The translations under genes were made by a program, and so were the position numbers. Positions 1-11,688 of a stretch of 64,000 bases of DNA are shown in pieces; the first letter of the stretch is position 1, and each line of letters begins with the position of its first letter. Source of the DNA: Histoplasma ohiense. Lineage: Eukaryota; Ascomycota; Eurotiomycetes; Onygenales; Ajellomycetaceae. Under the pieces are notes generated by a model, which was not told the DNA's origin, did not search any database, and worked only from the letters and a program-made list of their open reading frames with translations. The DNA lies in the NCBI GenBank assembly GCA_017607445.1, contig JAEVHH010000001.1, forward strand, positions 7,254,001-7,318,000. The letters run 5' to 3'.

Positions 1-630
1 CCGGCCGGTGTACGGAGTAGATTGGAAAGGATGAACCAGTCGGGCAAGAAACGATAACCCAAAACCACACACAAATTTAAAAAGCGGGCACAATAGGATA
101 AGAACGCGCAATCAATCGCCCAGCCGCTCTGCCCATTTTCCATAGGCTTTGCCAAAGCTTTTATTTTCTGACCATTCGCGCTCTTTGGATATCTGTGGAA
201 ACGGGAACCGATAGTATGAGTTGCAAGGCCTTAGTTTCAAAAAAAGAAATAAAAGGGTGGGTGGAGATTGGAGAAGGTGTCGGAGTTGGGAGTGGAGTTT
301 TGTAAGGCTGCAGATGAAACGGAAGGGAAAAAAAAAAAAAAAGAAAATTATCAATCCTTGCTAGTTTTAAATAAAGGACCCATCTCATGAAAAACTCCTT
401 TTTCCTTTTTGCCCTCCGCTCATCCCGAGGAGAAAAAAATGAAAATGAAAAAATGAACTCAAGGAAAAACCGAACTATAACTAGCCGCAAGTATTTCAAT
501 GCATAGATAAGTTGAAATATCTCCGCCTGCCACGCCCATACCACACACTATATGCTAAATTCAAAATGAATAAAAAAATTTGCTAAAAAGTAAAGAACAA
601 AAAATATAAAAGGGAAGAGGAAAAGGCCAT
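1..630. other. intergenic, downstream of the first gene
   Basis: No gene is supported here. The stretch is A/T-rich with short poly(A) runs and reads as the 3' flank of the minus-strand gene that ends at 631. Open frames in it are low-complexity Phe/Leu/Ser strings with no recognisable domain. One copy of the 9-bp motif TACGGAGTA lies at 11-19 (see findings). Confidence 0.6.
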
Positions 631-2148
631 TCACAAAGCCAAGCCAGCCCTCCTCTTCCATTTCTTCTCATGCCCGAAATGATGCGATGACGACAACGCC
701 TTCTTCAACTTTCCCTTCCCACGACCACCACCCGTAGAACTCGACCCGGACCCCCACCCACGTCCAAACCCAAGCCCGAACCCTAGCCCCAGCTTCCCAG
801 AATTCAACTTCTTGTCCATGTCCTCCTTGAACTTCTTCCAGCTGCGCTCGCGCTCCTCCCAATCCGCCATCTGCGCTAACATGAAATCCCACGTCTTCGA
901 TTCCAGGGCGCAGAGCGCGTCGTCATCTAAGAGATGTCTTGTTGGCATTGTGGTGGTGGTGGTGGTGGCGGATGGAGTACTTGTGGACTGTTGGTGTTGC
1001 GTGCCGCTTCCGGTCGTAGTTTGGCCTTCGAGATATTGCTGCGGTGGCTGTGGCTGTGATTGCGGTTGCGGTTGTGGTTGAGAGCATGTGTCAGGTTCCG
1101 GCTGTACAGCGACCACCTCGGACGGACTGGGGGCAGTTGACGGTCTACTGTTCTGTTGTTGGCCGTCTGGAGAGGAATTAGCTGCGTCTGCGAGGGCGAT
1201 GAGGGAGCTATATTGATGGGTTCGTCCCATCTGGGGTCCCTGTTGGTGGGGCCGACCAGTGAGCGGGGAGACAGTTTGCGCCTCAAGGCTATGGTTTTCT
1301 TGCTGCTGGCGAGTGATATAGAGGCGCCGTGAACGGAACATTGCTGCTGCCGCTTCACCGACTAGATCAGGGTCCTCATGGGGAGAGATGGGCAGTTGAT
1401 CAGCAAGGTCAGCTTGGCTGGCAATCGTTCCTGCGACTTCACCCGAAGTCATCTGGAGGGGCGAGTGCGAACGAGGATTCACAACGCTTTCCTCGTGCAA
1501 ACTAGCCAAAATGCTAGGGGATGGATTCCGATGACCATAGCCCGCCATGTCCGCCCTTAGAGGAGGTGAAGAGAGCGCGGAAGAAGAGGCTGCATCGGGT
1601 TCGCTCACACCATTCATAGTCTCAGATATCGCCTGGCATAAAGGCGGGAATATACATCTCGCTAAATTGTCATACTGAGAAGCCGCTGACGCCCTCCGCT
1701 TTGCCACGTTGTGGTAGTGGCGTGCCTGCAGCCCGCCCGCAACAGGAACCCAGTCTGAAACATTATAAAGAGAATGCAAATGGGAATTGGTCAGGTGGCT
1801 CTGCTGACGGCGGAGACCTCCAGCAGACGAACTTGCTGTTACGCCCCCGAATCCCGGAGCATGATGCTGGGAGGAAAGGAGTCCGGACGATTGGTTTGGG
1901 GTATTAGGGGACACTTGGTTTCTCCCCGCAACGTCGGTATTGGGTACTAGTAAGGTGCCAGATTCACTCTCTCTGTTGTATGTTGGATGATGTCCAGAAT
2001 GGTAAGAAGGAGCCGCAGAGACGTAAGACGGGGCGTTAGAACGGATGGAGGAGGTTTCGGGGTCGAAAGAGACGGTTTGGCGAGGGGTATATGGGGGTAG
2101 CGGTTCCGGATATGGGTGCAGCAAAGATCGAGCGGGACGAAAAGCCAT
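631..2148 (-). CDS. conserved uncharacterised Pezizomycotina protein
   Basis: Single-exon ORF of 505 aa, with ATG at 2148-2146. I do not know its function. The architecture matches a family of uncharacterised filamentous-fungal proteins I recall. It has a Pro/Ser/Tyr-rich N-terminus (PPYTPRQTVSF, SYVSAAPSYHSG), a conserved patch near residues 130-150 (DWVPVAGGLQARHYHNVAKRR), a second patch near 255-275 (EDPDLVGEAAAAMFRSRRL), long Gln/Pro/Ser/Thr-rich linkers, and a C-terminal patch (WDFMLAQMADWEERERSWKKF). A Gly-rich then Lys-rich basic tail follows. No signal peptide or membrane segment is visible. The Gln-Pro repeats around residues 355-375 and the Thr run near 395-402 are low complexity and probably disordered. 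No intron is needed to keep the frame. Confidence that it is a gene is good; there is no evidence for a role. Confidence 0.8.
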   Translation of the reverse strand: MAFRPARSLLHPYPEPLPPYTPRQTVSFDPETSSIRSNAPSYVSAAPSYHSGHHPTYNRESESGTLLVPNTDVAGRNQVSPNTPNQSSGLLSSQHHAPGFGGVTASSSAGGLRRQQSHLTNSHLHSLYNVSDWVPVAGGLQARHYHNVAKRRASAASQYDNLARCIFPPLCQAISETMNGVSEPDAASSSALSSPPLRADMAGYGHRNPSPSILASLHEESVVNPRSHSPLQMTSGEVAGTIASQADLADQLPISPHEDPDLVGEAAAAMFRSRRLYITRQQQENHSLEAQTVSPLTGRPHQQGPQMGRTHQYSSLIALADAANSSPDGQQQNSRPSTAPSPSEVVAVQPEPDTCSQPQPQPQSQPQPPQQYLEGQTTTGSGTQHQQSTSTPSATTTTTTMPTRHLLDDDALCALESKTWDFMLAQMADWEERERSWKKFKEDMDKKLNSGKLGLGFGLGFGRGWGSGSSSTGGGRGKGKLKKALSSSHHFGHEKKWKRRAGLAL

Positions 2149-4283
2149 GACGTTGAGCGCCAGCTGGTCCCTCCTGCAGATTTTCGCAAGCTGGTTGGCG
2201 AGATAGAATTGTATACGAATATTGTAGCAATTGCGTTGAGTGTTCGTTCACTGTTGAGATGATGAGACAGGAAAAAGGAAACAGGAGAGGTTTAAAGGTT
2301 TAAGATGCTCTCCAGGCTTTTCCTCGGGAACAACACTGGTCGCGTGTGGAGTGTGGAGCAAACTACTCCGTAGACAGTGAGGATTCCTACCCCGCCGGCA
2401 CAAAGATGGCTGATATCAATGATGTGTCTAGCCCTTGCGGTGATGGAAGGGACCAGGGTGGCAAGTAGACTTAGGCGCATGCAGGCCCCAGCACACGTTT
2501 TTCCTGCCGTTTAACCGTCACAGTGACGCACAGCCTGCAGGGAAGCGACTGGTAAAGGCAGAATAGAGGTGAGATGGGGGAAGGGGACACAGCTGGCCCA
2601 GGGAGGGATGCGTATATATATACCTAATTAAATTTTATATTTTATATCTATATATATCTATTAGTATCTATCTATATGTGTGTGTGCGCGTGCGCGTGCG
2701 CGTGTGTGGATTCTATATATAAATACTACACTTCGCCGCGGCGGCGGCGGGATCCAAGCAAGGATGATGTTGGATGTTGGATGTTGTTATAGGGAATAAA
2801 AGGAAACGGCCTCAGTCTACAGCTGGTTCTCCGACAAATTCTGGACAATCTTCATCTCGACACTCTGTAAACCTGCGGCGAAGGTTGGCTTCTTCACTAG
2901 GAGAAAAGGTGTTCGTCTAAAATAGACAGCCTGGTGCATCTTTTCCTGCCAACAATAGGTTCTGGAGAACACTACAGATATTTTGGTCTGATGATGATCG
3001 CATTCAACAATCGAAGTCATCCATTTTTACGGAGAATAAGACTGAGGTTTGCCATAACCTCATCACATTTTCTCCTGAAGTTCATTTATGTTAGGAGAGA
3101 GCACTATTCGCCCCAAAGCGACTTGATGTCGCTGAGGATACAAAAGCCAATGCAAGTTCAGTTCTCTGGCTCCGCAAGTACCCCAGAAGGCCATATCAGT
3201 CAATGTCTACCCGACCAGGATTTACCTATGACCCTCGATGGAGACTTCGGAAATGTGAAGCTTTCAACTGTGAAACTGAGGAAAGATTTTATTCGGGTAC
3301 CATCTTACTTGCATTGCTTGAGATTGCAGTGGGTTTTGCATCGACTCACTGCTCTCAGTGGCGCTGCAGATATTTTCTCCCCTGGATTTGATGAACATAT
3401 CGACAACTCTGGTATGTTCTTCGAACCCGACGTGCCGGATTAATCGTCTCATGGGGGGAGAAGAAGATTGATTGAATATACTACGGTGATGATTCAGATG
3501 AATTTCTAGATGTTGGCATATCAGCCGAAGAGGATGTCTTCATCACAAAAACTCTCCGATGAATGCTAATTTCTACTCAACTACGCCGCGTATATCTACA
3601 GAGACTGCATTTTAGTATGTATTAATATTCTTTTTTTCGTGTCTTTTTGGTTTCTTTTCGTTTCCTTATTTATGAATGGGCCCCAGCCTGCGTTCTTTGG
3701 TTTTATTTACCTCCCACTTTCCTTCGCAAACCAGGAAGCGGGAAGCGGGAAGGTGGGGGGATGGGGAGGGGGAGGGGGAGGCGCAATCTTGCTTTCCATA
3801 TACCTTGTTTCTTTTCCTTTTTGTATGAATAAGGTTTCAATATGTATTCTTATGATCGATGTTAAGAGGAACTAGAGCAGAAGTGAAGAAAAGAGAAGGA
3901 ATTATTAATAAAAAGAAAAAGGGGTGGGGATTAGAAGTCACGTTTTCATTCTTATTACTGTAGCTATTCTAATGAATGCATCACTAGCACCCTGCCTTAG
4001 CTGACAAAAAAGGGGTGGAGGGAGAATCATTATTTCGCTACCTGTGCTCCTATTCCTTGCCCTGTCCTGCCCTATCATTGTTTCCGAGAGAAAGGACACC
4101 CCTTCCCTTACCTAACAAATAGTACTTTTGTAGCTTGGTACCCAGTGCTCTGTTTCCATATTTCCTTTCCCCTCAGCGGTTGTCCTTCACACGCAATGGG
4201 GTGGGGGACCCGCGGAAAGATACATTGTAGATTTGAAGGAAAGACAAGAAAAGAAAGAAAAGTTCTGATGAACGAAATCTAGT
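2149..4283. other. intergenic spacer with a Z-DNA-prone tract
   Basis: This holds the upstream region of the 631-2148 gene and the 3' flank of the mannitol-1-phosphate dehydrogenase gene. It contains a low-complexity TA/TG/CG stretch (about 2617-2720), a GCG repeat just after it, and a purine-rich G run at 3753-3780. A plus-strand open frame of 169 codons (2934-3443) has no recognisable domain and is probably chance or relic. Nothing else can be supported. Confidence 0.5.
2673..2708. repeat. alternating pyrimidine-purine tract
   Basis: Thirty-six bases alternate strictly between pyrimidine and purine: TA, then TG, then mixed CG/TG dinucleotides. The (TG)n/(CG)n composition is the classic left-handed (Z) DNA-forming type. 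It follows a TATC/TATA-rich microsatellite and lies about 525 bp upstream of the start codon of the 631-2148 gene. Confidence 0.8.
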
Positions 4284-5450
4284 CTATTTCGTTTCCTTCT
4301 GGACCTTGTCGACCTTCTCCAGCACGCGAGAATACAGAGGATGCTCCTTCTCTAGCCCCGTAAGTTTCGTAGTGGCGTCCGCGGCAGAATTTTCCTTCAA
4401 GATCTTGAAGAGCTCAAAGCTCTCCTCGTCATCGGGCACATTCTGGAACTTCAGAGCTTGCTCAACGGCGTCCATCAGCGCGGTGACCGTGTGGCCCCGC
4501 TCAGCGAGCTGTGAGGCGGGCCCGATGAAGCGTTCCTTGCGAGATAGTTTGCGGAGCGGCGCGCGGCCGACGCGCTGCACGATGTCTTCGAGATGAGGGT
4601 TGGAGATGCGGGTGATGATCGAGCTGACGTACCTCTCCTGTTCTTCGGGCGAGATGCCGTGTTTCTCCACGATCAGTCTTGACGTTTCTGCCAGTGCTGC
4701 ATTGACCTCTTTGCGGATCCTGTCATCGCGCAGGGCGTCATGGATTGTCTTCCTTCCGGCTGAATAGCCGTAGTAGGCCGCGGTTGCATGGCCGGTGTTG
4801 ACGGTGAATAGCTTGCGCTCGATGTAGGGTTCCAATTTATCAACCCAGTGGATAGCCTTGATGTCTGGGTGTCCGACGTCACCGAAGGGTGTTTTCTCCA
4901 CGACCCATTCGTAGAATTTCTCGATCTTGACGTTGAGGCCAGACCCAGGGTCCTGGGTGGGCACGATGCGGTCGATGGCGGAATTAGCGAATTGGGCACG
5001 GCTGTACAGCGATGGAAGACGGGCTTCATCCGTGTTCTCCTTGATGAAGCCATGGAGGGTGTCTGTGGCTCCAATAGCGTTTTCGCAGGCAATGACAGCT
5101 AGTGGTTTGGACAGTGTTCTGGTGTCGATACCCTTGGCAATCGGTGGGGCGATGAACTTGAGGATGTTAGGGCCAACAGCGCAGGTGACGACATCGGCCG
5201 TAGATATCTCCTTGATGACGTCGTCGAGGTTGTGTTTGGAGTTTATGGCGCGGTAGTTGGTGATGACCTTCTGCTGCTCACCTTCCTCGCTGATCTCAGT
5301 GACGGTGTAGGATGAGTTCTTGTTCAGGGCATCAATAACATTATCCATCACATCAACGAAGACAACCTCATAGCCAGACTCGTGGAGGAACTCGCCCACA
5401 AAGCCACGGCCGATATTTCCGCCGCCAAAATGAACAGCCTTCTTTCCCAT
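4284..5450 (-). CDS. mpdA: mannitol-1-phosphate 5-dehydrogenase
   Basis: Reversible NAD-linked reduction of fructose 6-phosphate to mannitol 1-phosphate, the entry step to mannitol in the fungal cytosol. The 388-aa product matches the usual length of fungal enzymes. The start chosen is the ATG at 5450-5448, because the Rossmann fold begins at once (VHFGGGNIGRGFVGEF, then VVFVDV). An upstream in-frame ATG at 5516 would add 22 residues unlike the family. Further signatures are TCAVGPNILKFIAPPIA in the dinucleotide domain and HWVDKLEPYIERKLFTVNTGHA in the C-terminal polyol dehydrogenase domain, which holds the catalytic Lys/Asn/His region. Length and lone position fit the mannitol-1-phosphate branch, not mannitol 2-dehydrogenase. 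Single exon; no domain appears truncated. Confidence 0.95.
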   Translation of the reverse strand: MGKKAVHFGGGNIGRGFVGEFLHESGYEVVFVDVMDNVIDALNKNSSYTVTEISEEGEQQKVITNYRAINSKHNLDDVIKEISTADVVTCAVGPNILKFIAPPIAKGIDTRTLSKPLAVIACENAIGATDTLHGFIKENTDEARLPSLYSRAQFANSAIDRIVPTQDPGSGLNVKIEKFYEWVVEKTPFGDVGHPDIKAIHWVDKLEPYIERKLFTVNTGHATAAYYGYSAGRKTIHDALRDDRIRKEVNAALAETSRLIVEKHGISPEEQERYVSSIITRISNPHLEDIVQRVGRAPLRKLSRKERFIGPASQLAERGHTVTALMDAVEQALKFQNVPDDEESFELFKILKENSAADATTKLTGLEKEHPLYSRVLEKVDKVQKETK

Positions 5451-8400
5451 GGTGATGTAGGTGGTTAGCGGGGTAGATATGAAGGAAGTCTGTGTATGTA
5501 TGTCGAGATCTATCACTTCTGAGTTTTAGCAAGTCGCTAGAATGGAGAGGGAAGAGCTAAGAGAGGTCCAAGGAGAGGAGACGAGAGGAGGTACTGGAGA
5601 GGGTAAGTGAATTGGCTGGAGTTAATTGACTTTGAGGGTGAAAATAGAGGAAAAGGAGAAAAGAGGATAATGTGTTCTATTTATGACTTCCGGATTGGGC
5701 ACACCCGCACAGCTTGGTGGTGGGGCTTTTGGTTTGGAGATGAACACAACAAAAGGAATTGAGTTGCACAAACGCCAATGGACCTTGTTCTGGGCACCTG
5801 TTGTGAGCCCACAGAACTGGCTAGAGAGCTGGAGAAACAATCTTCACAAGGCATAACCATGCACCAACGCCGCAGCAGTCTTCCAAGTGGACGCTTGCGG
5901 CCAATTGCACTGACGCGCCGCCAGAATATTTAGTACGCGGGAGATACACCACAACCGGCCAATTGTGGTATGGGGAGGGGGTACCCGCCAGGTACCCCAC
6001 CCCCCGCTGGCAAGACGTCACAAACTGCCCAAAACAGGCTTAGTCAGATGAGGCTGTGGCTGTCGTTGCTCTCGAGTCTTGACGTTGACTGACTGTCTAA
6101 CTTTGTCTTCAGCAACTTCAATGATTATGCCATGATAAACGGTTGGGGTAGCGTCTCTCTGCGTTGCGCTCTAGCACGGCTGTTGTGGTTACCCATAGCC
6201 CTGGCCATACCTTGAACTGGAACTGGGTGTCGTTGGCCACGTCGTCTATCGCTCCGTTTGCAACTGGAGGATTTCAGGGTCGGGATATATCTCGTGTCAG
6301 ATCCCCTAGCGCCCTGCCCAGTTAGTTGGCTTCTTGACGAAACAATCTAGCCTAGGATCCTCGGCCTCCATGGAAGTGGCGTTACGCTATGTCATTAAAC
6401 CAAATGAAAATCATGCCCCAGCTTTCCAGATTCATCACTGCAACACTTGCTTTCAGTATCGAGAAGGGTGCATCGTTTCTTATGACCATTGATGGGATAA
6501 AAAGGTCAATCTTGCAATATCTGAAGCAACGTCGTTCATTCGCAAATTTGAGCGTGCCGTCTCCTTTCACGATCATTGGCTGCAAAATCAAAAAAGCAAA
6601 CCTTTCGACAAGCTTTCTTTACGCGCTCCTACTCTGGTACAGGCACAAACCCTGCCCGCCCTCTACCCCGAGAGACTTCACGCACTCCAGGGGTGGTCAA
6701 CAGGGTCTTTGCTTGGAAGTAATGCATCACCATGAGCCCAACTGATGCCCGAAATATTTATGATTTGCTCCAGAGGGTGTAACGGCGGAGAAGGTCGTTC
6801 CTCCATATTGATTCTGACAAATGCAGATATTTTGATTCTACGGAAGCAAAATTGGCTCTGGATTACCACTCTTGTCAATACAACGTAATGGCGACGATAT
6901 CGGTTCCGCTCTGAGGGGGGAAATGGATGTGGATGCAATATCCTTGGGGCAGACATTTCCAATTTTGCATGCAACAGGCATGGGATAAAGGAATATGAAG
7001 CGGCTAAAGATATCCACCTACTCGCTGGTCACGCATCAGATGGGAAACTATTGTTAGAGCGAAAAGCACATGCCTGGTATCAGAAATGGTATGCAGTCAT
7101 CACAGGGAATTAAAGACATTCGCCGCTGAAGGACGATCAGCGAAACAGTTAAGATGTGCTATTTATGGCGCCATTTCGGTCGGGTAACATCACAACAGCC
7201 CACAGATGTGGCTTTTGGCATGTGAAGGTAACATGGGAGAGATCTACCATCCTCGCCTAGACCAATTTGATTTGATGACATTATCTCGTTAGAATAGTTT
7301 CCAATAAGGGCCACCTTGTGTACAATCGCCTAAAATGATCAATGCGTCAAATTTATTTTTTAGCATCGCCATCGAGAGCTGCTTTGCGAAAAGCAAGCAA
7401 GAACAAAAACATATGTATTCTTTCCTTGACCCCCTCCTCAACTCGAGCCATTCTATGTCCATCTGAGAAAAGAAGAGAAGAGAGCAAGAGAGAAGAAATG
7501 AAATTGGATGATGCCAAACCAGCTGAAGTTGTCTTTAAGAATCGGCCTTTTGTCTCAGAGGAGTTCTCCATGATAATTGCTGCAGTTCACAAACAGCAAT
7601 GGATGTATGTATCATGAAGGTGGTGAGCGATGGCTAACCAGGGCATCTAAATTGCTATGCATAGCTATGTAGTACGCATCTAACTAATCATGAATGACAG
7701 CATCATAGACGAGGCTCACCACGATATTGTGAAGGAAAAATATTGAGAGCTGGACATCCACGCCTTTTATCTAACTGCATATCGTTTCTTGAAGGAGGGA
7801 GGGGCATGCGAGCAATGGAATTGGTCCCTTAATGCTTCATCACCATGGTCAAGTTTTATCCAGAGCTACGTCAGCTTTCCCTAGACAAGTTTCTCAGTGA
7901 TGAGTACTTCCCCAGTGTCTTCTTTTGGAGTATCCCAAATCTTTGAGATGCTTCACCTACACAACTGTACTCCAGCTCGGATAAATAGTTTTCTGATGGG
8001 CATCCGTTAAATACATAGAGCGTGGTGACTCGAGGCTCAAAAATCATGCTCCCCCTCAAGGATGGATCCTAGGCATGTCGTTTGGATTGATTTTGATCAG
8101 GGAATAACCTATTATAAGTGCCGGATCACATATATAGAGAAAGATTTTCTCAGCCGGGGGGGGGAAGAAGATACAATTGCAGGTCTCAGAAAATGCTTGT
8201 TATGGCCATATAATAAACTGTGTGGTTAGTTGGTTGTTCAGTTCATTCCGAATCCCACTGTCCACCCTTTACAAAGCTGACCTTACACCCTTAGAGAAAC
8301 TCAAACAAGAGTACATATTCTACAGCATATGGCGGGTTCCCCTCTCATTCATTCCTTAACTCATGTGCTCACTACCCATCGATCCGGCTCGAGTGCGATG

Positions 8401-9325
8401 CGGATGCTCTTGCACGCAAAACGGAGAGAGCATAAGCTGATCTACCGAGAAACAACACATCAACGGGCGCATAACAAAGAATGGATAACCGATACCCCAT
8501 GTCCCAACTTGGGTTTCTTGCTCCAGTCATGCAATTGCTTCCTCACATGTCTACCCCCCATACCCGCTGTGGTTTATTCGGTTGCATTTTGAGGTTAAAT
8601 TATTCATCATCAAAGAATGTTTGCAACGGCAAGCCTCCGAATCTGTTGCGTAGTTTTAAATCATGCTTAGATGTAGGCTATTTTGATTTAGCGTGCGTTC
8701 TATCGCATCTACTCTTGCGCAGCTTAGAATACCAATAGCTCATTTCTTTTTTTTTTTTTTTCTTGAACTCAAGGCATACGCCAGATAGTTCAGATGGACA
8801 CTGCTGTATATTATATATTACTAGGCCCAAGTTTCCTAGTCAAGTTTGGTATTATCAAAATAAATAAATTAGTTAATTAAGAAGATGAGATCCAGCCCAT
8901 TTCCTGAATGAATCTATCTATATCAACTGGGAGGAAAAAATGAAACATCGCACAACACGGATATATCTTACAATCATACCTAAAACATACCTGAAGGGCA
9001 ACACCAGCGGGGGCTCATCTGAATAAATGGGATAGGAAAGAAATGGGGATATGATGTGTATAGAGTACATGATAAATGGAAAGGCCCAAGACATTTCCAA
9101 AACAACTGGAGAGAAAAGGACGGATCTAAAAGTACAATATGTGTATACATGTCCAAACATAAGCCATTTCATGGACGGTGAATAATCAATCAAACATGGG
9201 ATACCAGGTACCACGAGTACGAGAAACGTAAATTGGAATTGCAAATAAGGACAGCTAGGAGCTTGCGGCGCAGAATTTAATATACTGTTCCGCGTAACAG
9301 CTAGAAAGGTGAAAAGCCTTCGTCT
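5451..9325. other. long intergenic spacer
   Basis: 3.9 kb between two minus-strand genes. The first few hundred bases above 5450 are the presumed promoter and leader of mpdA. The rest has short open frames on both strands without domain signal. A T-run of 15 lies at 8747-8761. I see no tRNA, transposon or coding exon I can defend. A short stretch at 7498-7614 (starting MKLDDAKPAEVVF) reads protein-like, but it has no partner exon and no recognisable homology. Confidence 0.45.
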
Positions 9326-11688
9326 TTACCGATTTGGACTGAGTATGTCTTTCAGACGCTTGTTTTCGGTTTCCAGCACACTCCGCTCTTCAGCGCTGAG
9401 CGTCTTCTCCTTACGGGCGAGCTCATTTAGCTGTTTGGCCTGTTTCAGGATATAAACCGATTCCTCGAAGGAAGGTAAATAGGGACGAGAGAATGGCCAA
9501 CAGCCCTCAGAAACTCGATCTGATGCAGCCTTGACCCTTTCCCCCTCGCCCGCGTCTTTGCCATGCTTAGAAAGCGTCGCGTAGGCGAGTAACGATATCA
9601 GTTTGTCAACCTGCGGCCGCAGTGCGTCAATAGCGTTCAATATTCTCGTCTTGAACACCATATCAGAAGTCTTCGTATCAGACACACGCGCCAGGATGGG
9701 AACGGATTCCCTGATACTTTCTTCCGAAATGCCGTACCTGACAAGTTCCAGGTACTTGGAGAGAATCTCAGGCTCCGGTTGCATGAGAGCTGTATCCATT
9801 AGCCCAATCAGCTCGCCAGCTGTTTCGAGAACGTGTGGATTCTTTCGATCGCGAGAGCAACAGCTTATCGCGATGACGAAGGTTTTGCGCGCAACCATGT
9901 CGGGTCTAGGTAACATATTTTTAATAATGCGAAGAGCTTCAGTGCTGGAGCGAGCAACCCGGAGAAGACGAAGATATTCGTGGAATGAATGTGTATCTGG
10001 CTTTATCATGGATTGTTTAGGTCCAGATGTGAAAAGTTCCCAATACGCCCGGCCAATCGCAATTCCGTTTGGTGTTGTTCGGCAAGCTGATAAAACCAAG
10101 GATAATTCATCGTTCGTAGGAGTAGGGAGAGTGATTTGTAAACGACGAGATTTCGTTCTCGTTCTCGTTTGCACATTTTTGTGGATCTGTGAGAGGTCTA
10201 CCGGCTTGAATAGGTATTTGAACTCTTCGGTTTCTGACAATGGTTCCGGCTCTTCATTTAATTGTTCGACTTCTTCGGCTGGAAGTCCTAATTCTTCAGA
10301 TGCCAGTTCCTGCTTTTCGGGCAATGGTTCCGGCTCCTCCTTCAGAGCACGGTTCATTTCATCATTGCCCATTGACACCCTCTCCAGCTCGGGACTTTCA
10401 GCACTAGACTCTTGTTTCCCCTCCGCCAACTCTTGCGCTGTCATTTTATTTTGCTCTCTAGTTCTGAGTGCTTCAAGCTGCGTACCCACACCTTCAAGCA
10501 AAGGAACATCCATCGTTTGGTGCAGTAAGGCGAACACGTCAAGGCAATCACGTTTTCGTCGGCCGAAAAGAAGCAAACGCCCCATTGCAGATACGAGAGG
10601 TTGATCGACAATGAAGTCGCCCGCTCTCCATCGGCGTACCACATCAGCCCATATTCTTTTCCCTTCCCGTACTGCCAATGCTTTCTTCTCCGCAATGCCA
10701 TCTACTTGGCTGCGAGGATTAAGGTTCTTGGTTTCGTTAGCTGTATGTGCCTGAAGGCCGTTGAGAACAATGGTAAAAGTCCTTGAGTCAGGAGCTCCGT
10801 CACCACGTTCAGGAAGCGACCCAGCCACTTCCCACAAGGCATCCATATTGCCATGCCGGGAGCACACGCCCAAAACCGCATTGACATGTAGGACAGAAGG
10901 CTTAACGCCGGAATTGGGTGAACACAAGCTTTTGTAAATCGACAGTGCTATCTGTACTGATTTTTGAGAACTGCTGCGCGCTAGGCCACGAAACATAATA
11001 GTATAAGTGTAAGAGTTCGGTTTCCGGCCTCTTTTTTTCATCTACATCTAGTATTAGATTTTGGGGAAATTTTGAAAAAATGGAAGCAGAGGATCCTCAC
11101 ATCGTTATAAAGCTTGAAAGCCGCAACCGGTCTGTCATTTTTCATCTCATGGTCAAATAGCTCGTTCCAAGCAACCATACAATCATAGCCTCTCGACTGT
11201 GCGGTTCGCACTAATGCAACCGCCTTCTCGAGGTCTCCTTTGTTAAGGATCTGTGCCACTCGCTTTGACAAAACTACCCGATCCCTTGCCCACTCCAATT
11301 CAATGTCGATTGCCTTCTTCGACACCGTAGGTCTCCACACTCTTTTCTCTTCCGGCTTTAGTTTCCCTTCAACACCTATCCCCGAGTCCCCAACGAGATC
11401 TGCTTCAACGAGTTCCTCCTCTTTTCCGCCAGGCTTCAAGTAGCCAGTCGTCTTCAAGGATGGGGTACGAGGTCTGGAGTCTGGTCTTAATCGCGTAGCA
11501 CGTCCTCCACCATCCGGCGAACGTTTATCGAAACTTGAGGTAGAAATTCTTCTACATTCGGATCCATTCCCAGTAATCTTTTGCGCCAGGAAAGATCCCG
11601 AGAGTCTGCCCCATAGCATCGAACCCCTGTTGCTAACCAATCTGGTAGCTAATGTGCTACAGGCACAGACATTTCTGCACCGAAGCAT
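9326..11688 (-). CDS. mitochondrial pentatricopeptide repeat (PPR) protein
   Basis: Two exons: 11688-11101 and 11041-9326. The 59-nt intron (11100-11042) has donor GTGAGG and acceptor GTAG. The spliced product is 767 aa. The N-terminus is Arg/Ser-rich without early acids (RCRNVCACSTLATRLVSNRG), as expected for a mitochondrial presequence. The splice joins the two halves of a textbook PPR helix pair around residue 196 (AAFKLYNDMKKRGRKPNSYT), which supports the intron. A second repeat-like unit follows (LHVNAVLGVCSRHGNMDALW). The middle has an acidic Glu/Pro-rich insertion and the C-terminus a Glu/Lys coiled coil. By family role it should bind organellar RNA (processing, stability or translation, as yeast Ccm1 or Pet309 do). 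Which yeast protein is its counterpart cannot be settled from sequence alone. It is divergent from the Ats1-like gene. Confidence 0.85.

Noticed and set aside
2934..3443. 169-codon plus-strand open frame
   Set aside because: No domain or motif recognised, no clear intron partners, and an overlapping frame (3203-3391) looks equally good. Could be a relic; not strong enough to call a gene.
9603..10604. 333-codon plus-strand open frame
   Set aside because: It lies antisense to the PPR gene, which has repeat motifs and a supported splice. The Ser/Arg-rich translation is a shadow.
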